DNA of 64,000 bases, from the NCBI RefSeq assembly GCF_015461805.1, contig NZ_JACVZE010000009.1, forward strand, positions 1 through 64,000. Direction: 5' to 3'. Below are positions 10,803 to 20,723 of this stretch, piece after piece. The first letter of the stretch is position 1. Every line of letters starts with the position of its first letter. The stretch is from Pseudomonas pisciculturae. Its GTDB lineage: Bacteria > Pseudomonadota > Gammaproteobacteria > Pseudomonadales > Pseudomonadaceae. Under the pieces are notes generated by a model, which saw only the letters and a list, made by a program, of their open reading frames with translations, was not told the DNA's origin and searched no databases. Position numbers and translations under genes: made by a program.

Positions 10803-13800
10803 TTGAAAGACCTACTGAATTTGCTGAAAAACCAGGGTCAAGTCGAAGAGTTCGATGCCATCCGTATTGGGTTGGCATCGCCTGAGATGATCCGTTCGTG
10901 GTCGTTCGGTGAAGTTAAAAAGCCGGAAACCATCAACTACCGTACGTTCAAACCTGAACGTGACGGCCTGTTCTGCGCCAAGATCTTTGGCCCGGTAAAG
11001 GATTACGAGTGCCTGTGCGGTAAGTACAAGCGCTTGAAGCACCGTGGTGTGATCTGCGAGAAGTGCGGCGTTGAAGTTGCACTGGCCAAGGTTCGTCGTG
11101 AGCGCATGGCGCACATCGAACTGGCTTCGCCGGTTGCCCACATCTGGTTCCTGAAATCGCTGCCGTCCCGTATCGGCTTGCTGATGGACATGACCCTGCG
11201 TGATATCGAACGCGTTCTCTACTTCGAGAGCTATGTCGTTATCGATCCAGGCATGACCACCCTTGAAAAAGGTCAGCTGCTGAACGACGAGCAGTACTTC
11301 GAAGCGCTGGAAGAGTTCGGCGACGATTTCGATGCCCGCATGGGTGCCGAAGCTGTCCGTGAACTGCTGCACGCTATCGACCTGGAACACGAGATTGGTC
11401 GTCTGCGCGAAGAGATTCCGCAAACCAACTCCGAAACCAAGATCAAGAAGCTGTCCAAGCGTCTGAAGTTGATGGAAGCCTTCCAGGGTTCCGGCAACCT
11501 GCCAGAGTGGATGGTGCTGACCGTTCTGCCGGTTCTGCCGCCAGACCTGCGTCCGCTGGTACCGTTGGACGGTGGTCGTTTCGCGACGTCCGACCTCAAC
11601 GACCTGTACCGCCGCGTGATCAACCGTAACAACCGCTTGAAGCGCCTGCTCGATCTGTCCGCTCCGGACATCATCGTGCGCAACGAAAAGCGTATGTTGC
11701 AAGAAGCCGTCGACGCCTTGCTCGACAACGGTCGTCGTGGCCGCGCTATCACAGGTTCCAACAAGCGTCCTCTGAAATCCTTGGCTGACATGATCAAGGG
11801 TAAGCAAGGTCGTTTCCGTCAGAACTTGCTCGGTAAGCGTGTTGACTACTCCGGTCGTTCGGTAATTACCGTAGGCCCGACCCTGCGTCTGCACCAGTGC
11901 GGTCTGCCTAAGAAAATGGCACTTGAGCTGTTCAAGCCATTCATTTTCGGCAAGCTGGAAATGCGCGGTCTCGCGACCACTATCAAAGCGGCCAAGAAAA
12001 TGGTCGAGCGCGAACTGCCAGAGGTTTGGGACGTTCTCGCCGAAGTGATCCGTGAACACCCGGTTCTCCTCAACCGTGCACCGACCCTTCACCGTCTGGG
12101 TATCCAGGCGTTTGAACCGGTACTGATCGAAGGTAAGGCTATCCAGCTGCACCCTCTGGTCTGTGCTGCGTACAACGCCGACTTCGACGGCGACCAAATG
12201 GCCGTGCACGTACCGCTGACACTGGAAGCCCAGTTGGAAGCGCGTGCGTTGATGATGTCGACCAACAACATCCTGTCGCCAGCCAACGGTGAGCCAATCA
12301 TCGTTCCGTCGCAGGACGTTGTATTGGGTCTGTACTACATGACCCGTGAAGCGATCAACGCCAAGGGCGAAGGCCGTATATTCGCTGACCTGCAAGAAGT
12401 TGACCGTGTGTTCCGTGCCGGCGAAGCCGCACTGCACGCCAAGGTCAAAGTGCGGATCAACGAAACCGTCAACGACCGTGACGGCGGCAGCGTGAGCGGC
12501 ACCCGTATCGTCGACACTACTGTCGGCCGTGCGTTGCTGTATCAAGTTGTGCCAAAAGGTCTGTCGTACGACGTCGTCAACCTGCCGATGAAGAAAAAGG
12601 CGATCTCCAAGCTGATCAACCAGTGCTACCGCGTGGTTGGTTTGAAAGAGACCGTGATCTTCGCTGACCAGTTGATGTACACCGGTTTTGCTTATTCGAC
12701 CATCTCCGGCGTTTCCATCGGTGTTAACGACTTCGTTATCCCGGATGAAAAAGCCCAGATCATCGGTGCTGCTACCGATGAAGTGAAAGAGATCGAAAGC
12801 CAGTACGCCTCCGGCCTGGTAACCCAGGGCGAGAAGTACAACAAAGTAATCGACCTTTGGTCGAAGGCGAACGACGAAGTTTCCAAGGCGATGATGGCCA
12901 ACCTCTCGAAAGAGAAGGTTATCGACCGTCACGGCGTGGAAGTTGATCAAGAGTCCTTCAACTCGATGTACATGATGGCCGACTCGGGCGCACGGGGTTC
13001 TGCTGCGCAGATCCGTCAGCTCGCCGGTATGCGTGGCCTGATGGCCAAGCCGGACGGTTCCATCATCGAAACGCCGATTACTGCGAACTTCCGTGAAGGT
13101 TTGAGCGTACTTCAGTACTTCATCTCCACTCACGGTGCTCGTAAGGGTCTTGCGGATACCGCGTTGAAAACCGCTAACTCGGGTTACCTGACTCGTCGTC
13201 TGGTAGACGTTGCACAAGACTTGGTTGTTACCGAGATCGACTGCGGCACCGAGCACGGCCTGCTGATGACTCCGCACATTGAAGGCGGTGACGTTGTAGA
13301 GCCGTTGGGCGAACGCGTACTGGGTCGAGTGATCGCCCGTGACGTATTCAAGCCAGGCACCGAAGAAATCATCGTTCCTGCCGGCACGCTGGTAGACGAG
13401 AAGTGGGTCGAGTTCATCGAACTCAACAGCATCGACGAAGTGATCGTTCGCTCGCCGATCAGCTGCGAAACCCGCTACGGCATTTGCGCCAAGTGCTACG
13501 GCCGTGACTTGGCTCGTGGTCACCAGGTGAACATCGGTGAAGCGGTCGGCGTAATCGCTGCCCAGTCCATCGGTGAGCCAGGTACCCAGCTGACCATGCG
13601 TACGTTCCACATCGGTGGTGCGGCAAGCCGGACCTCCGCAGCCGACAGCGTTCAGGTAAAGAATGGCGGTACTGTCCGTCTGCACAACCTGAAACACGTT
13701 GAGCGAGTGGATGGCCACCTGGTTGCTGTGTCCCGTTCCGGTGAGCTGGCAATCGCTGATGACTACGGTCGTGAGCGTGAGCGTTACAAGCTGCCGTACG

Positions 13801-15002
13801 GTGCTGTGATCTCGGTTAAAGAAGGTGACAAGGTCGACGCTGGCGCAATCGTGGCCAAGTGGGATCCGCACACTCACCCAATCGTTACCGAAATGAAAGG
13901 TACCGTGACCTACGTGGGCATGGAAGAAGGCATCACGATCAAGCGTCAGACTGACGAATTGACCGGTATGACCAACATTGAAGTACTCGACGCGAAAGAT
14001 CGTCCAGCTGCCGGTAAAGACATCCGTCCTGCCGTGAAGATGGTCGATGACAACGGCAAAGATCTGTTGCTGCCAGGCACTGACGTAATCGCTCAGTACT
14101 TCCTGCCAGCCAACGCCCTGGTCGGTGTAGCGGATGGTGCGAAGATCGCGATCGGTGATGTTATCGCGCGTATCCCGCAAGAAACTTCGAAAACTCGAGA
14201 CATCACCGGTGGTCTGCCGCGTGTTGCCGACTTGTTCGAAGCTCGTCGTCCGAAAGAAGCGTCGATTCTGGCTGAAGTCAGCGGCACCATCGCGTTCGGT
14301 AAAGAGACCAAGGGCAAGCGCCGTCTGGTCATTACCCCGAACGACGGTACCGATCCGTACGAAGAGCTGATTCCTAAGTGGCGTCACCTGAACGTCTTCG
14401 AAGGCGAACAGGTAAACCGCGGCGAAGTTATCTCCGACGGCCCGAGCGATCCACACGACATCCTGCGTCTGCTGGGTGTGAGTGCGCTGGCCAAGTACAT
14501 CGTTAACGAGATCCAGGACGTTTACCGCCTGCAAGGCGTGAAGATCAACGATAAGCACATCGAGACCATCCTGCGTCAGATGCTGCGTAAAGTTGAAATC
14601 GCTGAATCCGGCGATTCCAGTTTCATCAAGGGCGACCAGATGGAACTGACTCACGTACTGGTAGAGAACGAGCGCCTGGCGAACGACGAGAAATTCGTTT
14701 CCAAGTTCACTCGCGTACTGCTGGGTATCACCAAGGCGTCGTTGTCCACTGAGTCGTTCATCTCGGCGGCCTCCTTCCAGGAGACCACTCGCGTACTGAC
14801 CGAAGCAGCGGTAACTGGCAAGCGCGATTACCTGCGCGGCCTGAAAGAAAACGTGGTTGTGGGTCGTCTGATCCCAGCGGGTACCGGTTTGGCTTATCAC
14901 AGCGAGCGCAAGCGTCGCCGTGAAGCTGACAAGCCGCTGCGCGTAAGCGCCAGTGAAGTGGAAGCTGCACTGACCGAAGCGCTGAACTCAAGCGGTAACT
15001 GA
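10803..15002 (+). CDS. rpoC: DNA-directed RNA polymerase subunit beta'
   Basis: 1399 residues, the usual Pseudomonas length. Translation starts at the rare codon TTG, supported by a strong GGAGGAAAGG ribosome site and by the conserved N-terminus KDLLNLLKNQGQ. The N-terminal zinc site uses C70, C72, C85 and C88 (CLCGKYKRLKHRGVICEKC). The Mg2+-binding catalytic loop NADFDGDQM is intact. A second zinc site includes CETRYGICAKC. The trigger-loop/bridge-helix region (ADSGARGSAAQIRQLAGMRGLM) is intact. It ends the L11/beta operon. Confidence 0.99.
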   Translation: MKDLLNLLKNQGQVEEFDAIRIGLASPEMIRSWSFGEVKKPETINYRTFKPERDGLFCAKIFGPVKDYECLCGKYKRLKHRGVICEKCGVEVALAKVRRERMAHIELASPVAHIWFLKSLPSRIGLLMDMTLRDIERVLYFESYVVIDPGMTTLEKGQLLNDEQYFEALEEFGDDFDARMGAEAVRELLHAIDLEHEIGRLREEIPQTNSETKIKKLSKRLKLMEAFQGSGNLPEWMVLTVLPVLPPDLRPLVPLDGGRFATSDLNDLYRRVINRNNRLKRLLDLSAPDIIVRNEKRMLQEAVDALLDNGRRGRAITGSNKRPLKSLADMIKGKQGRFRQNLLGKRVDYSGRSVITVGPTLRLHQCGLPKKMALELFKPFIFGKLEMRGLATTIKAAKKMVERELPEVWDVLAEVIREHPVLLNRAPTLHRLGIQAFEPVLIEGKAIQLHPLVCAAYNADFDGDQMAVHVPLTLEAQLEARALMMSTNNILSPANGEPIIVPSQDVVLGLYYMTREAINAKGEGRIFADLQEVDRVFRAGEAALHAKVKVRINETVNDRDGGSVSGTRIVDTTVGRALLYQVVPKGLSYDVVNLPMKKKAISKLINQCYRVVGLKETVIFADQLMYTGFAYSTISGVSIGVNDFVIPDEKAQIIGAATDEVKEIESQYASGLVTQGEKYNKVIDLWSKANDEVSKAMMANLSKEKVIDRHGVEVDQESFNSMYMMADSGARGSAAQIRQLAGMRGLMAKPDGSIIETPITANFREGLSVLQYFISTHGARKGLADTALKTANSGYLTRRLVDVAQDLVVTEIDCGTEHGLLMTPHIEGGDVVEPLGERVLGRVIARDVFKPGTEEIIVPAGTLVDEKWVEFIELNSIDEVIVRSPISCETRYGICAKCYGRDLARGHQVNIGEAVGVIAAQSIGEPGTQLTMRTFHIGGAASRTSAADSVQVKNGGTVRLHNLKHVERVDGHLVAVSRSGELAIADDYGRERERYKLPYGAVISVKEGDKVDAGAIVAKWDPHTHPIVTEMKGTVTYVGMEEGITIKRQTDELTGMTNIEVLDAKDRPAAGKDIRPAVKMVDDNGKDLLLPGTDVIAQYFLPANALVGVADGAKIAIGDVIARIPQETSKTRDITGGLPRVADLFEARRPKEASILAEVSGTIAFGKETKGKRRLVITPNDGTDPYEELIPKWRHLNVFEGEQVNRGEVISDGPSDPHDILRLLGVSALAKYIVNEIQDVYRLQGVKINDKHIETILRQMLRKVEIAESGDSSFIKGDQMELTHVLVENERLANDEKFVSKFTRVLLGITKASLSTESFISAASFQETTRVLTEAAVTGKRDYLRGLKENVVVGRLIPAGTGLAYHSERKRRREADKPLRVSASEVEAALTEALNSSGN

Positions 15003-15042
15003 GTTCTGCGATAAATAAGTCTGGGCCCTGGCAGCCCCATTC

Positions 15043-15074
15043 GTCGGATCGAGGCAATTTTGCCCCGGTTCGAC
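15043..15074 (+). other. Long stem-loop in the rpoC-rpsL gap
   Basis: GTCGGATCGAGGCAA pairs with TTGCCCCGGTTCGAC (14 of 15 positions pair, three as G-U) around a tiny loop. It is followed by GAGAGGGGAGG rather than a U-run. It could act with Rho, or protect the 3' end of rpoC mRNA. The rpsL promoter begins 25 bases later. Confidence 0.55.
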
Positions 15075-15098
15075 GAGAGGGGAGGTCGGGGCCTTGCC

Positions 15099-15127
15099 TT
15101 GACTGGGGGCAAGATCCTCTTTAGACT
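15099..15127 (+). promoter_or_regulatory. Sigma70 promoter of the str operon (rpsL-rpsG-fusA-tuf)
   Basis: TTGACT (15099-15104), 17-base spacer, TAGACT (15122-15127), 91 bases before rpsL. This is the best promoter match in the rpoC-rpsL gap. Confidence 0.78.
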
Positions 15128-15218
15128 CTTGTACCCCTAAATTTGGCGGGAATTCGTTCCTGCCATTTTGCTTTTCTTGCAAGACAATAGCGTCGCAAGA
15201 CAACAGTGGAGCTAGTAG

Positions 15219-15590
15219 ATGGCAACTATCAACCAGCTGGTACGTCAGCCGCGTAAGCGTATCGTCGAGAAATCCGACGTACCTGCGCTGCAGAACTGCC
15301 CGCAACGTCGTGGCGTATGCACCCGTGTGTATACCACCACGCCGAAAAAACCTAACTCGGCACTGCGTAAAGTATGCCGTGTGCGCCTGACCAACGGTTT
15401 CGAGGTTTCCTCGTACATCGGTGGTGAAGGTCACAACCTGCAAGAGCACAGCGTGGTACTGATCCGCGGCGGTCGTGTAAAAGACTTGCCAGGTGTTCGT
15501 TACCACACCGTACGCGGCTCCTTGGATACCTCCGGCGTTAAAGGTCGTAACCAGGGTCGTTCGAAGTACGGTACCAAGAAGCCTAAGTAG
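15219..15590 (+). CDS. rpsL: 30S ribosomal protein S12
   Basis: 123 residues. S12 lies at the decoding centre and controls accuracy. The N-terminus is ATINQLVRQPRKRIVEKSDV. The loop TPKKPNSALRKV carries the wild-type lysine at the position (about 43) where changes give streptomycin resistance. The second loop contains RGGRVKDLPGVRYH. It is the first gene of the str operon. The 118-base gap to rpsG contains dyads that could correspond to the S7 translational operator known in E. coli, but the structure here is not proven. Confidence 0.98.
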   Translation: MATINQLVRQPRKRIVEKSDVPALQNCPQRRGVCTRVYTTTPKKPNSALRKVCRVRLTNGFEVSSYIGGEGHNLQEHSVVLIRGGRVKDLPGVRYHTVRGSLDTSGVKGRNQGRSKYGTKKPK

Positions 15591-15708
15591 TAGCGGCTTT
15601 TTGTAAAACTGAATCATCTTATTTTCTGAGTCGATAAGAGTAAGGTCGGAGGCGTCCCGAAAGGGCACCGATTCCGAGCGAACCTGAAGACCGTTTGAGG
15701 GCTTATCC

Positions 15709-16179
15709 ATGCCAAGAAGACGCGTAGCAGCCAAGCGCGAAGTGCTTGACGATCCAAAATACGGAAGCCAAATCCTGGCCAAGTTCATGAACCACGTGAT
15801 GGAAAGCGGCAAGAAAGCCGTTGCCGAGCGTATCGTTTATGGCGCGCTGGAAAAGGTTAAAGAACGCAAGAACAGCGACCCCCTGGAAATCTTCGAGAAA
15901 GCTCTCGACGCCATCGCTCCGCTGGTCGAAGTGAAGTCGCGCCGTGTAGGCGGTGCTACTTACCAGGTTCCGGTTGAAGTTCGCCCGTCCCGTCGTAACG
16001 CTCTGGCAATGCGCTGGTTGGTAGACTTCGCCCGTAAGCGTGGCGAGAAGTCTATGGCTCTGCGTTTGGCTGGCGAACTGTTGGACGCTGCTGAAGGTAA
16101 AGGTGCTGCTGTTAAGAAGCGTGAAGACGTGCACCGTATGGCTGAAGCTAACAAAGCTTTCTCGCACTACCGCTTCTAA
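15709..16179 (+). CDS. rpsG: 30S ribosomal protein S7
   Basis: 156 residues. S7 nucleates assembly of the 30S head by binding the 3' domain of 16S rRNA, and in E. coli it represses its own operon. The sequence begins [19 protein letters not shown] and contains [24 protein letters not shown] and [19 protein letters not shown] text (here [15 protein letters not shown]). It ends in the standard [15 protein letters not shown]. It follows rpsL and precedes fusA by 30 bases. Confidence 0.98.
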
Positions 16180-16209
16180 TCTTAGCTTCACTAATTTTGC
16201 GAGGGCTTT

Positions 16210-18315
16210 ATGGCTCGTACTACTCCGATTAGCCGCTACCGTAACATCGGTATCGTTGCTCACGTGGATGCTGGTAAAACCACCACCACTGAGCGCGTAC
16301 TGTTTTACACCGGCAAAAGTCACAAAATGGGCGAGGTGCATGACGGCGCCGCGACCACAGACTGGATGGTTCAGGAGCAGGAGCGTGGTATTACCATTAC
16401 TTCTGCTGCTATTACCGCCTTCTGGAAAGGTTCCGAGAAGCAGTACAAAGACGAGCATCGCTTCAACGTAATCGATACCCCGGGCCACGTAGACTTCACC
16501 ATTGAAGTTGAACGTTCCCTGCGCGTACTCGACGGCGCTGTCGTTGTGTTCTGCGGTACCTCGGGTGTTGAGCCTCAGTCGGAAACCGTATGGCGTCAAG
16601 CCAACAAATACGGCGTTCCACGTCTTGTTTACGTAAACAAGATGGACCGTGCTGGTGCCAACTTCCTGCGCGTGATCGGTCAGATCAAGCAGCGTCTGGG
16701 TCACACCCCGGTGCCAATCCAATTGGCTATCGGTTCCGAAGATAACTTCCAGGGTCAGATCGATCTGATCACCATGGAAGCGGTCTACTGGAATGATTCC
16801 GACAAAGGTATGGTTCCTGTTCGTAAGCCTATCCCTGAAGAGCTTCAGGAACTGGCTGACGAGTGGCGCAACAACATGGTTGAGGCTGCTGCCGAAGCCA
16901 GCGAAGAGCTGATGAACAAATACCTCGAAGGTGAAGAGCTCACCAACGTGGAAATCAAGGCCGCTCTGCGTCAGCGTACTATCGCTGGTGAGATCGTCTT
17001 GGCTGTTTGCGGTTCTTCCTTCAAGAACAAGGGTGTTCCCCTGGTTCTCGACGCCGTTATCGACTACCTGCCGGCTCCAACCGACATTCCAGCTATCAAG
17101 GGTTCCAACCCTGATAACGAAGAAGAAGAGATGGAGCGTCATGCTGACGACAGCGAGCCGTTCTCGGCTCTGGCGTTCAAGATCGCTACCGACCCATTCG
17201 TGGGTACTTTGACCTTCGTCCGCGTTTACTCGGGCGTGTTGGCATCCGGCGACGGCGTGATCAACTCGGTTAAAGGCAAGAAAGAGCGTGTGGGCCGTAT
17301 GGTGCAGATGCACGCAAACGCCCGCGAAGAGATCAAGGAAGTACGCGCTGGTGACATCGCGGCCCTGATCGGCATGAAGGACGTCACCACTGGTGAAACC
17401 TTGTGCGACGCTGCCAAGCCAATCATCCTGGTTCGCATGGACTTCCCGGAGCCGGTTATTTCGGTTGCCGTAGAGCCTAAGACCAAGGATGACCAGGAAA
17501 AAATGGGTATCGCTCTGGGCAAGCTTGCTCAGGAAGATCCATCTTTCCGCGTTAAAACTGATGAAGAGACTGGTCAAACGATCATCTCCGGCATGGGCGA
17601 GTTGCACCTGGACATCCTGGTTGACCGGATGCGCCGAGAGTTCAACGTCGAAGCCAACATCGGTAAGCCTCAGGTTTCCTATCGTGAGCGCATCACGAAG
17701 AACTGTGAAATCGAAGGCAAGTTCGTTCGTCAGTCCGGCGGTCGTGGTCAGTTCGGTCACTGCTGGATCCGTTTTGCTCCTGCTGACGAAGGTCAGGAAG
17801 GTCTGCAATTCGTGAACGAAGTAGTAGGTGGTGTTGTTCCTAAGGAATACATCCCTGCTATCCAGAAGGGTATCGAAGAGCAGATGAAGAACGGCGTTGT
17901 TGCCGGCTATCCGCTGATCGGCCTGAAAGCAACCGTTTTTGACGGTTCTTACCACGACGTCGACTCCAACGAGATGGCGTTTAAGGTGGCTGCCTCCATG
18001 GCAACCAAGCAACTGGCCCAGAAGGGCGGTGGTGAGTTGCTTGAGCCAATCATGGCGGTAGAAGTTGTTACACCTGAAGACTATATGGGTGATGTCATGG
18101 GCGACCTTAACCGTCGTCGCGGCATGATCTTGGGTATGGAAGACACGGTTTCCGGCAAAGTGATTCGCGCCGAGGTTCCGTTGGGTGAGATGTTCGGTTA
18201 TGCGACCGACGTTCGCTCCATGTCCCAGGGTCGCGCAAGCTACTCTATGGAATTCAAAAAATACAACACAGCTCCGGCGCACATCGCTGAAACTGTATCC
18301 AAAAAACAAGGCTGA
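16210..18315 (+). CDS. fusA: Elongation factor G
   Basis: 701 residues. EF-G is the GTPase that drives ribosomal translocation and, with RRF, ribosome recycling. G-domain motifs: AHVDAGKTTT (G1, residues 17-26), RGITITSAA (G2), DTPGHVDFT (G3) and NKMD (G4). Domain IV carries the loop with SGGRGQFGHCWI. It is in the str operon between rpsG and tuf (30-base gap). Many pseudomonads carry a second fusA elsewhere. This operon copy is the canonical one. Confidence 0.98.
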   Translation: MARTTPISRYRNIGIVAHVDAGKTTTTERVLFYTGKSHKMGEVHDGAATTDWMVQEQERGITITSAAITAFWKGSEKQYKDEHRFNVIDTPGHVDFTIEVERSLRVLDGAVVVFCGTSGVEPQSETVWRQANKYGVPRLVYVNKMDRAGANFLRVIGQIKQRLGHTPVPIQLAIGSEDNFQGQIDLITMEAVYWNDSDKGMVPVRKPIPEELQELADEWRNNMVEAAAEASEELMNKYLEGEELTNVEIKAALRQRTIAGEIVLAVCGSSFKNKGVPLVLDAVIDYLPAPTDIPAIKGSNPDNEEEEMERHADDSEPFSALAFKIATDPFVGTLTFVRVYSGVLASGDGVINSVKGKKERVGRMVQMHANAREEIKEVRAGDIAALIGMKDVTTGETLCDAAKPIILVRMDFPEPVISVAVEPKTKDDQEKMGIALGKLAQEDPSFRVKTDEETGQTIISGMGELHLDILVDRMRREFNVEANIGKPQVSYRERITKNCEIEGKFVRQSGGRGQFGHCWIRFAPADEGQEGLQFVNEVVGGVVPKEYIPAIQKGIEEQMKNGVVAGYPLIGLKATVFDGSYHDVDSNEMAFKVAASMATKQLAQKGGGELLEPIMAVEVVTPEDYMGDVMGDLNRRRGMILGMEDTVSGKVIRAEVPLGEMFGYATDVRSMSQGRASYSMEFKKYNTAPAHIAETVSKKQG

Positions 18316-18345
18316 TTCAGTCCTTTAGGCAAGGAGTTAATTGTC

Positions 18346-19539
18346 GTGGCTAAAGAAAAATTTGATCGTTCCCTACCGCACGTCAACGTTGGCACCATCG
18401 GTCACGTTGACCACGGTAAAACCACTCTGACTGCTGCTCTGACTCGCGTTTGCTCCGAAGTTTTCGGTTCCGCAATCGTTGATTTCGATAAAATCGACAG
18501 CGCACCAGAAGAGAAAGCTCGTGGTATCACCATCAACACCGCGCACGTTGAATACAACTCGCTGATCCGTCACTACGCTCACGTTGACTGCCCAGGTCAC
18601 GCTGACTATGTGAAGAACATGATCACCGGTGCTGCCCAGATGGACGGCGCGATCCTGGTTTGCTCGGCCGCTGATGGTCCGATGCCACAAACCCGTGAGC
18701 ACATCCTGCTGTCCCGCCAGGTTGGCGTTCCGTACATCGTGGTTTACCTGAACAAGGCTGACCTGGTAGACGACGCTGAGCTGCTGGAACTGGTTGAGAT
18801 GGAAGTGCGCGATCTGCTGAGCACTTACGACTTCCCAGGCGACGACACTCCGATCATCATCGGTTCCGCTCGTATGGCTCTGGAAGGCAAAGATGACAAC
18901 GAAATGGGCACCACGTCCGTTCGTAAACTGGTAGAGACTCTGGACAGCTACATCCCAGATCCAGTTCGTGTTATCGACAAGCCATTCCTGATGCCAATCG
19001 AAGACGTGTTCTCGATCTCCGGTCGCGGTACTGTTGTGACTGGTCGTATCGAGCGCGGTATCGTTCGCGTTCAAGACCCGCTGGAAATCGTTGGTCTGCG
19101 TGACACCACCGTCACCACCTGCACCGGTGTTGAAATGTTCCGTAAGCTGCTCGACGAAGGTCGTGCAGGCGAGAACTGCGGCGTTCTGCTGCGTGGTACC
19201 AAGCGTGACGACGTTGAGCGTGGCCAGGTTCTGGTTAAGCCAGGCTCGGTTAAGCCGCACACTACCTTCGAAGCTGAAGTGTACGTGTTGAGCAAAGAAG
19301 AAGGCGGTCGTCACACTCCGTTCTTCAAAGGCTACCGTCCACAGTTCTACTTCCGGACCACTGACGTGACCGGTAACTGCGAACTGCCGGAAGGCGTTGA
19401 AATGGTAATGCCAGGCGACAACATCAAAATGGTTGTCACCCTGATCAAAACCATCGCAATGGAAGATGGTCTGCGTTTCGCTATTCGTGAAGGCGGTCGT
19501 ACCGTCGGCGCTGGCGTCGTAGCCAAAATCATCGCTTAA
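18346..19539 (+). CDS. tuf: Elongation factor Tu
   Basis: 397 residues, GTG start (conserved VAKEKF context, preceded by AAGGAG). EF-Tu delivers aminoacyl-tRNA to the ribosome. G motifs: GHVDHGKTT, RGITINTAH, DCPGHADYV and NKAD. It is one residue patch different from the EF-Tu I remember for P. aeruginosa (for example VCSEVFGSAIVDFDKIDSAPEE, an added cysteine in GRAGENCGV). This matches the type I associate with the P. fluorescens group. It is the only tuf in the window; the place near tRNA-Thr where other pseudomonads have a second copy is empty. Confidence 0.98.
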   Translation: MAKEKFDRSLPHVNVGTIGHVDHGKTTLTAALTRVCSEVFGSAIVDFDKIDSAPEEKARGITINTAHVEYNSLIRHYAHVDCPGHADYVKNMITGAAQMDGAILVCSAADGPMPQTREHILLSRQVGVPYIVVYLNKADLVDDAELLELVEMEVRDLLSTYDFPGDDTPIIIGSARMALEGKDDNEMGTTSVRKLVETLDSYIPDPVRVIDKPFLMPIEDVFSISGRGTVVTGRIERGIVRVQDPLEIVGLRDTTVTTCTGVEMFRKLLDEGRAGENCGVLLRGTKRDDVERGQVLVKPGSVKPHTTFEAEVYVLSKEEGGRHTPFFKGYRPQFYFRTTDVTGNCELPEGVEMVMPGDNIKMVVTLIKTIAMEDGLRFAIREGGRTVGAGVVAKIIA

Positions 19540-19553
19540 TAAGTGATGACTTG

Positions 19554-19585
19554 AAAAAAGCCTCCGCCTAGCGGGGGCTTTTTTT
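19554..19585 (+). terminator. Rho-independent terminator after tuf
   Basis: AAAAAAGCCTCCGC, CTA loop, GCGGGGGCTTTTTT (one mismatch/G-U), with a T-run of seven. It separates the str operon from the S10 operon. Confidence 0.92.
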
Positions 19586-19591
19586 ATTGGG

Positions 19592-19620
19592 TTGACACCT
19601 ATCTGGGGCGTCTATAGAAT
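19592..19620 (+). promoter_or_regulatory. Sigma70 promoter of the S10 operon
   Basis: Perfect TTGACA (19592-19597), 17-base spacer, TAGAAT (19615-19620), then TGCGCCTCC. The predicted start near 19627 leaves an mRNA leader of only about 55 bases before rpsJ, too short for the E. coli-type L4-regulated S10 leader. Confidence 0.85.
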
Positions 19621-19682
19621 TGCGCCTCCTTTTAACGGGCGTATTGCGCTCGCTGGGAATAGCAGCCGGAGTCTGAAATCCA

Positions 19683-19994
19683 ATGCAAAATCAGCAAATC
19701 CGTATCAGGTTGAAGGCTTTTGACCATCGCCTGATCGACCAATCCACCCAGGAAATCGTGGAAACCGCGAAACGTACTGGTGCACAAGTGCGTGGTCCAA
19801 TTCCACTGCCTACCCGTAAAGAGCGGTTCACCGTTCTGGTCTCCCCGCACGTCAACAAAGACGCGCGTGACCAGTACGAGATCCGTACTCATAAGCGCGT
19901 ACTGGACATCGTCCAGCCAACGGATAAAACCGTTGATGCACTTATGAAGCTTGATCTGGCGGCCGGTGTGGAAGTACAGATCAGCCTCGGCTAA
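19683..19994 (+). CDS. rpsJ: 30S ribosomal protein S10 (NusE)
   Basis: 103 residues. S10 is a 30S head protein that also acts as NusE in antitermination complexes with NusB (nusB is at the end of this window) and binds NusG. The N-terminus [21 protein letters not shown] and the segment [35 protein letters not shown] are near-invariant. It is the first gene of the S10 operon. An 81-base gap precedes rplC. Confidence 0.98.
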
Positions 19995-20075
19995 GACTTG
20001 GGTCTTAGTCGTGTAACGCTCTGAAATGGGCGGCCATAGCGGGTGAAAGCCCCGTACACTCATGAGGTTTACAAC

Positions 20076-20711
20076 ATGACTATTGGTGTAGTCGGTCGTA
20101 AATGCGGTATGACCCGTATTTTCACCGAAGAAGGTGTCTCCATTCCGGTCACGGTCATTGAGATCGAACCGAATCGCGTCACCCAGTTCAAAACTGAAGA
20201 AACCGATGGCTATCGTGCAGTGCAAGTCACTGTCGGCGAGCGTCGTGCTTCGCGTGTGACTGCTGCTCAAGCGGGTCACTTCGCTAAAGCAAACGTTGCA
20301 GCTGGTCGTACTGTTATGGAGTTCCGTCTTGAAGATGGCGACTACCAGGCTGGCGATCTGATCAACGCTGAAATCTTCGCCGCTGGTCAACTGGTTGATG
20401 TAACCGGTCAGTCCAAAGGTAAAGGCTTCCAGGGTACGATCAAGCGTTGGAATTTCCGTGGCCAAGACAACACTCACGGTAACTCCGTTTCCCACCGCGT
20501 CCCGGGCTCTATTGGCCAGTGCCAGACTCCTGGTCGTGTATTCAAGGGCAAAAAAATGTCCGGTCATATGGGCGCTGAGCGCGTGACCGTGCAGTCCCTC
20601 GAAGTAGTGCGCGTCGACGCTGAACGCAATCTGTTGTTGGTCAAGGGTGCTGTTCCTGGCGCTACTGGCGGCAACCTGGTTGTACGTCCAGCGGCCAAGG
20701 CTCGCGGTTAA
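20076..20711 (+). CDS. rplC: 50S ribosomal protein L3
   Basis: 211 residues. L3 is an early-assembly protein reaching toward the peptidyl-transferase centre. The frame is open 33 bases upstream, but the conserved TIGVVGRKCGMTRIF fixes the ATG at 20076. The central extension holds GKGFQGTIKRWNFRGQDNTHGNSVSHR, with the glutamine (about 152) methylated by PrmB in E. coli. It is 12 bases upstream of rplD. Confidence 0.97.
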   Translation: MTIGVVGRKCGMTRIFTEEGVSIPVTVIEIEPNRVTQFKTEETDGYRAVQVTVGERRASRVTAAQAGHFAKANVAAGRTVMEFRLEDGDYQAGDLINAEIFAAGQLVDVTGQSKGKGFQGTIKRWNFRGQDNTHGNSVSHRVPGSIGQCQTPGRVFKGKKMSGHMGAERVTVQSLEVVRVDAERNLLLVKGAVPGATGGNLVVRPAAKARG

Positions 20712-20723
20712 GGGGAAGCTGAC

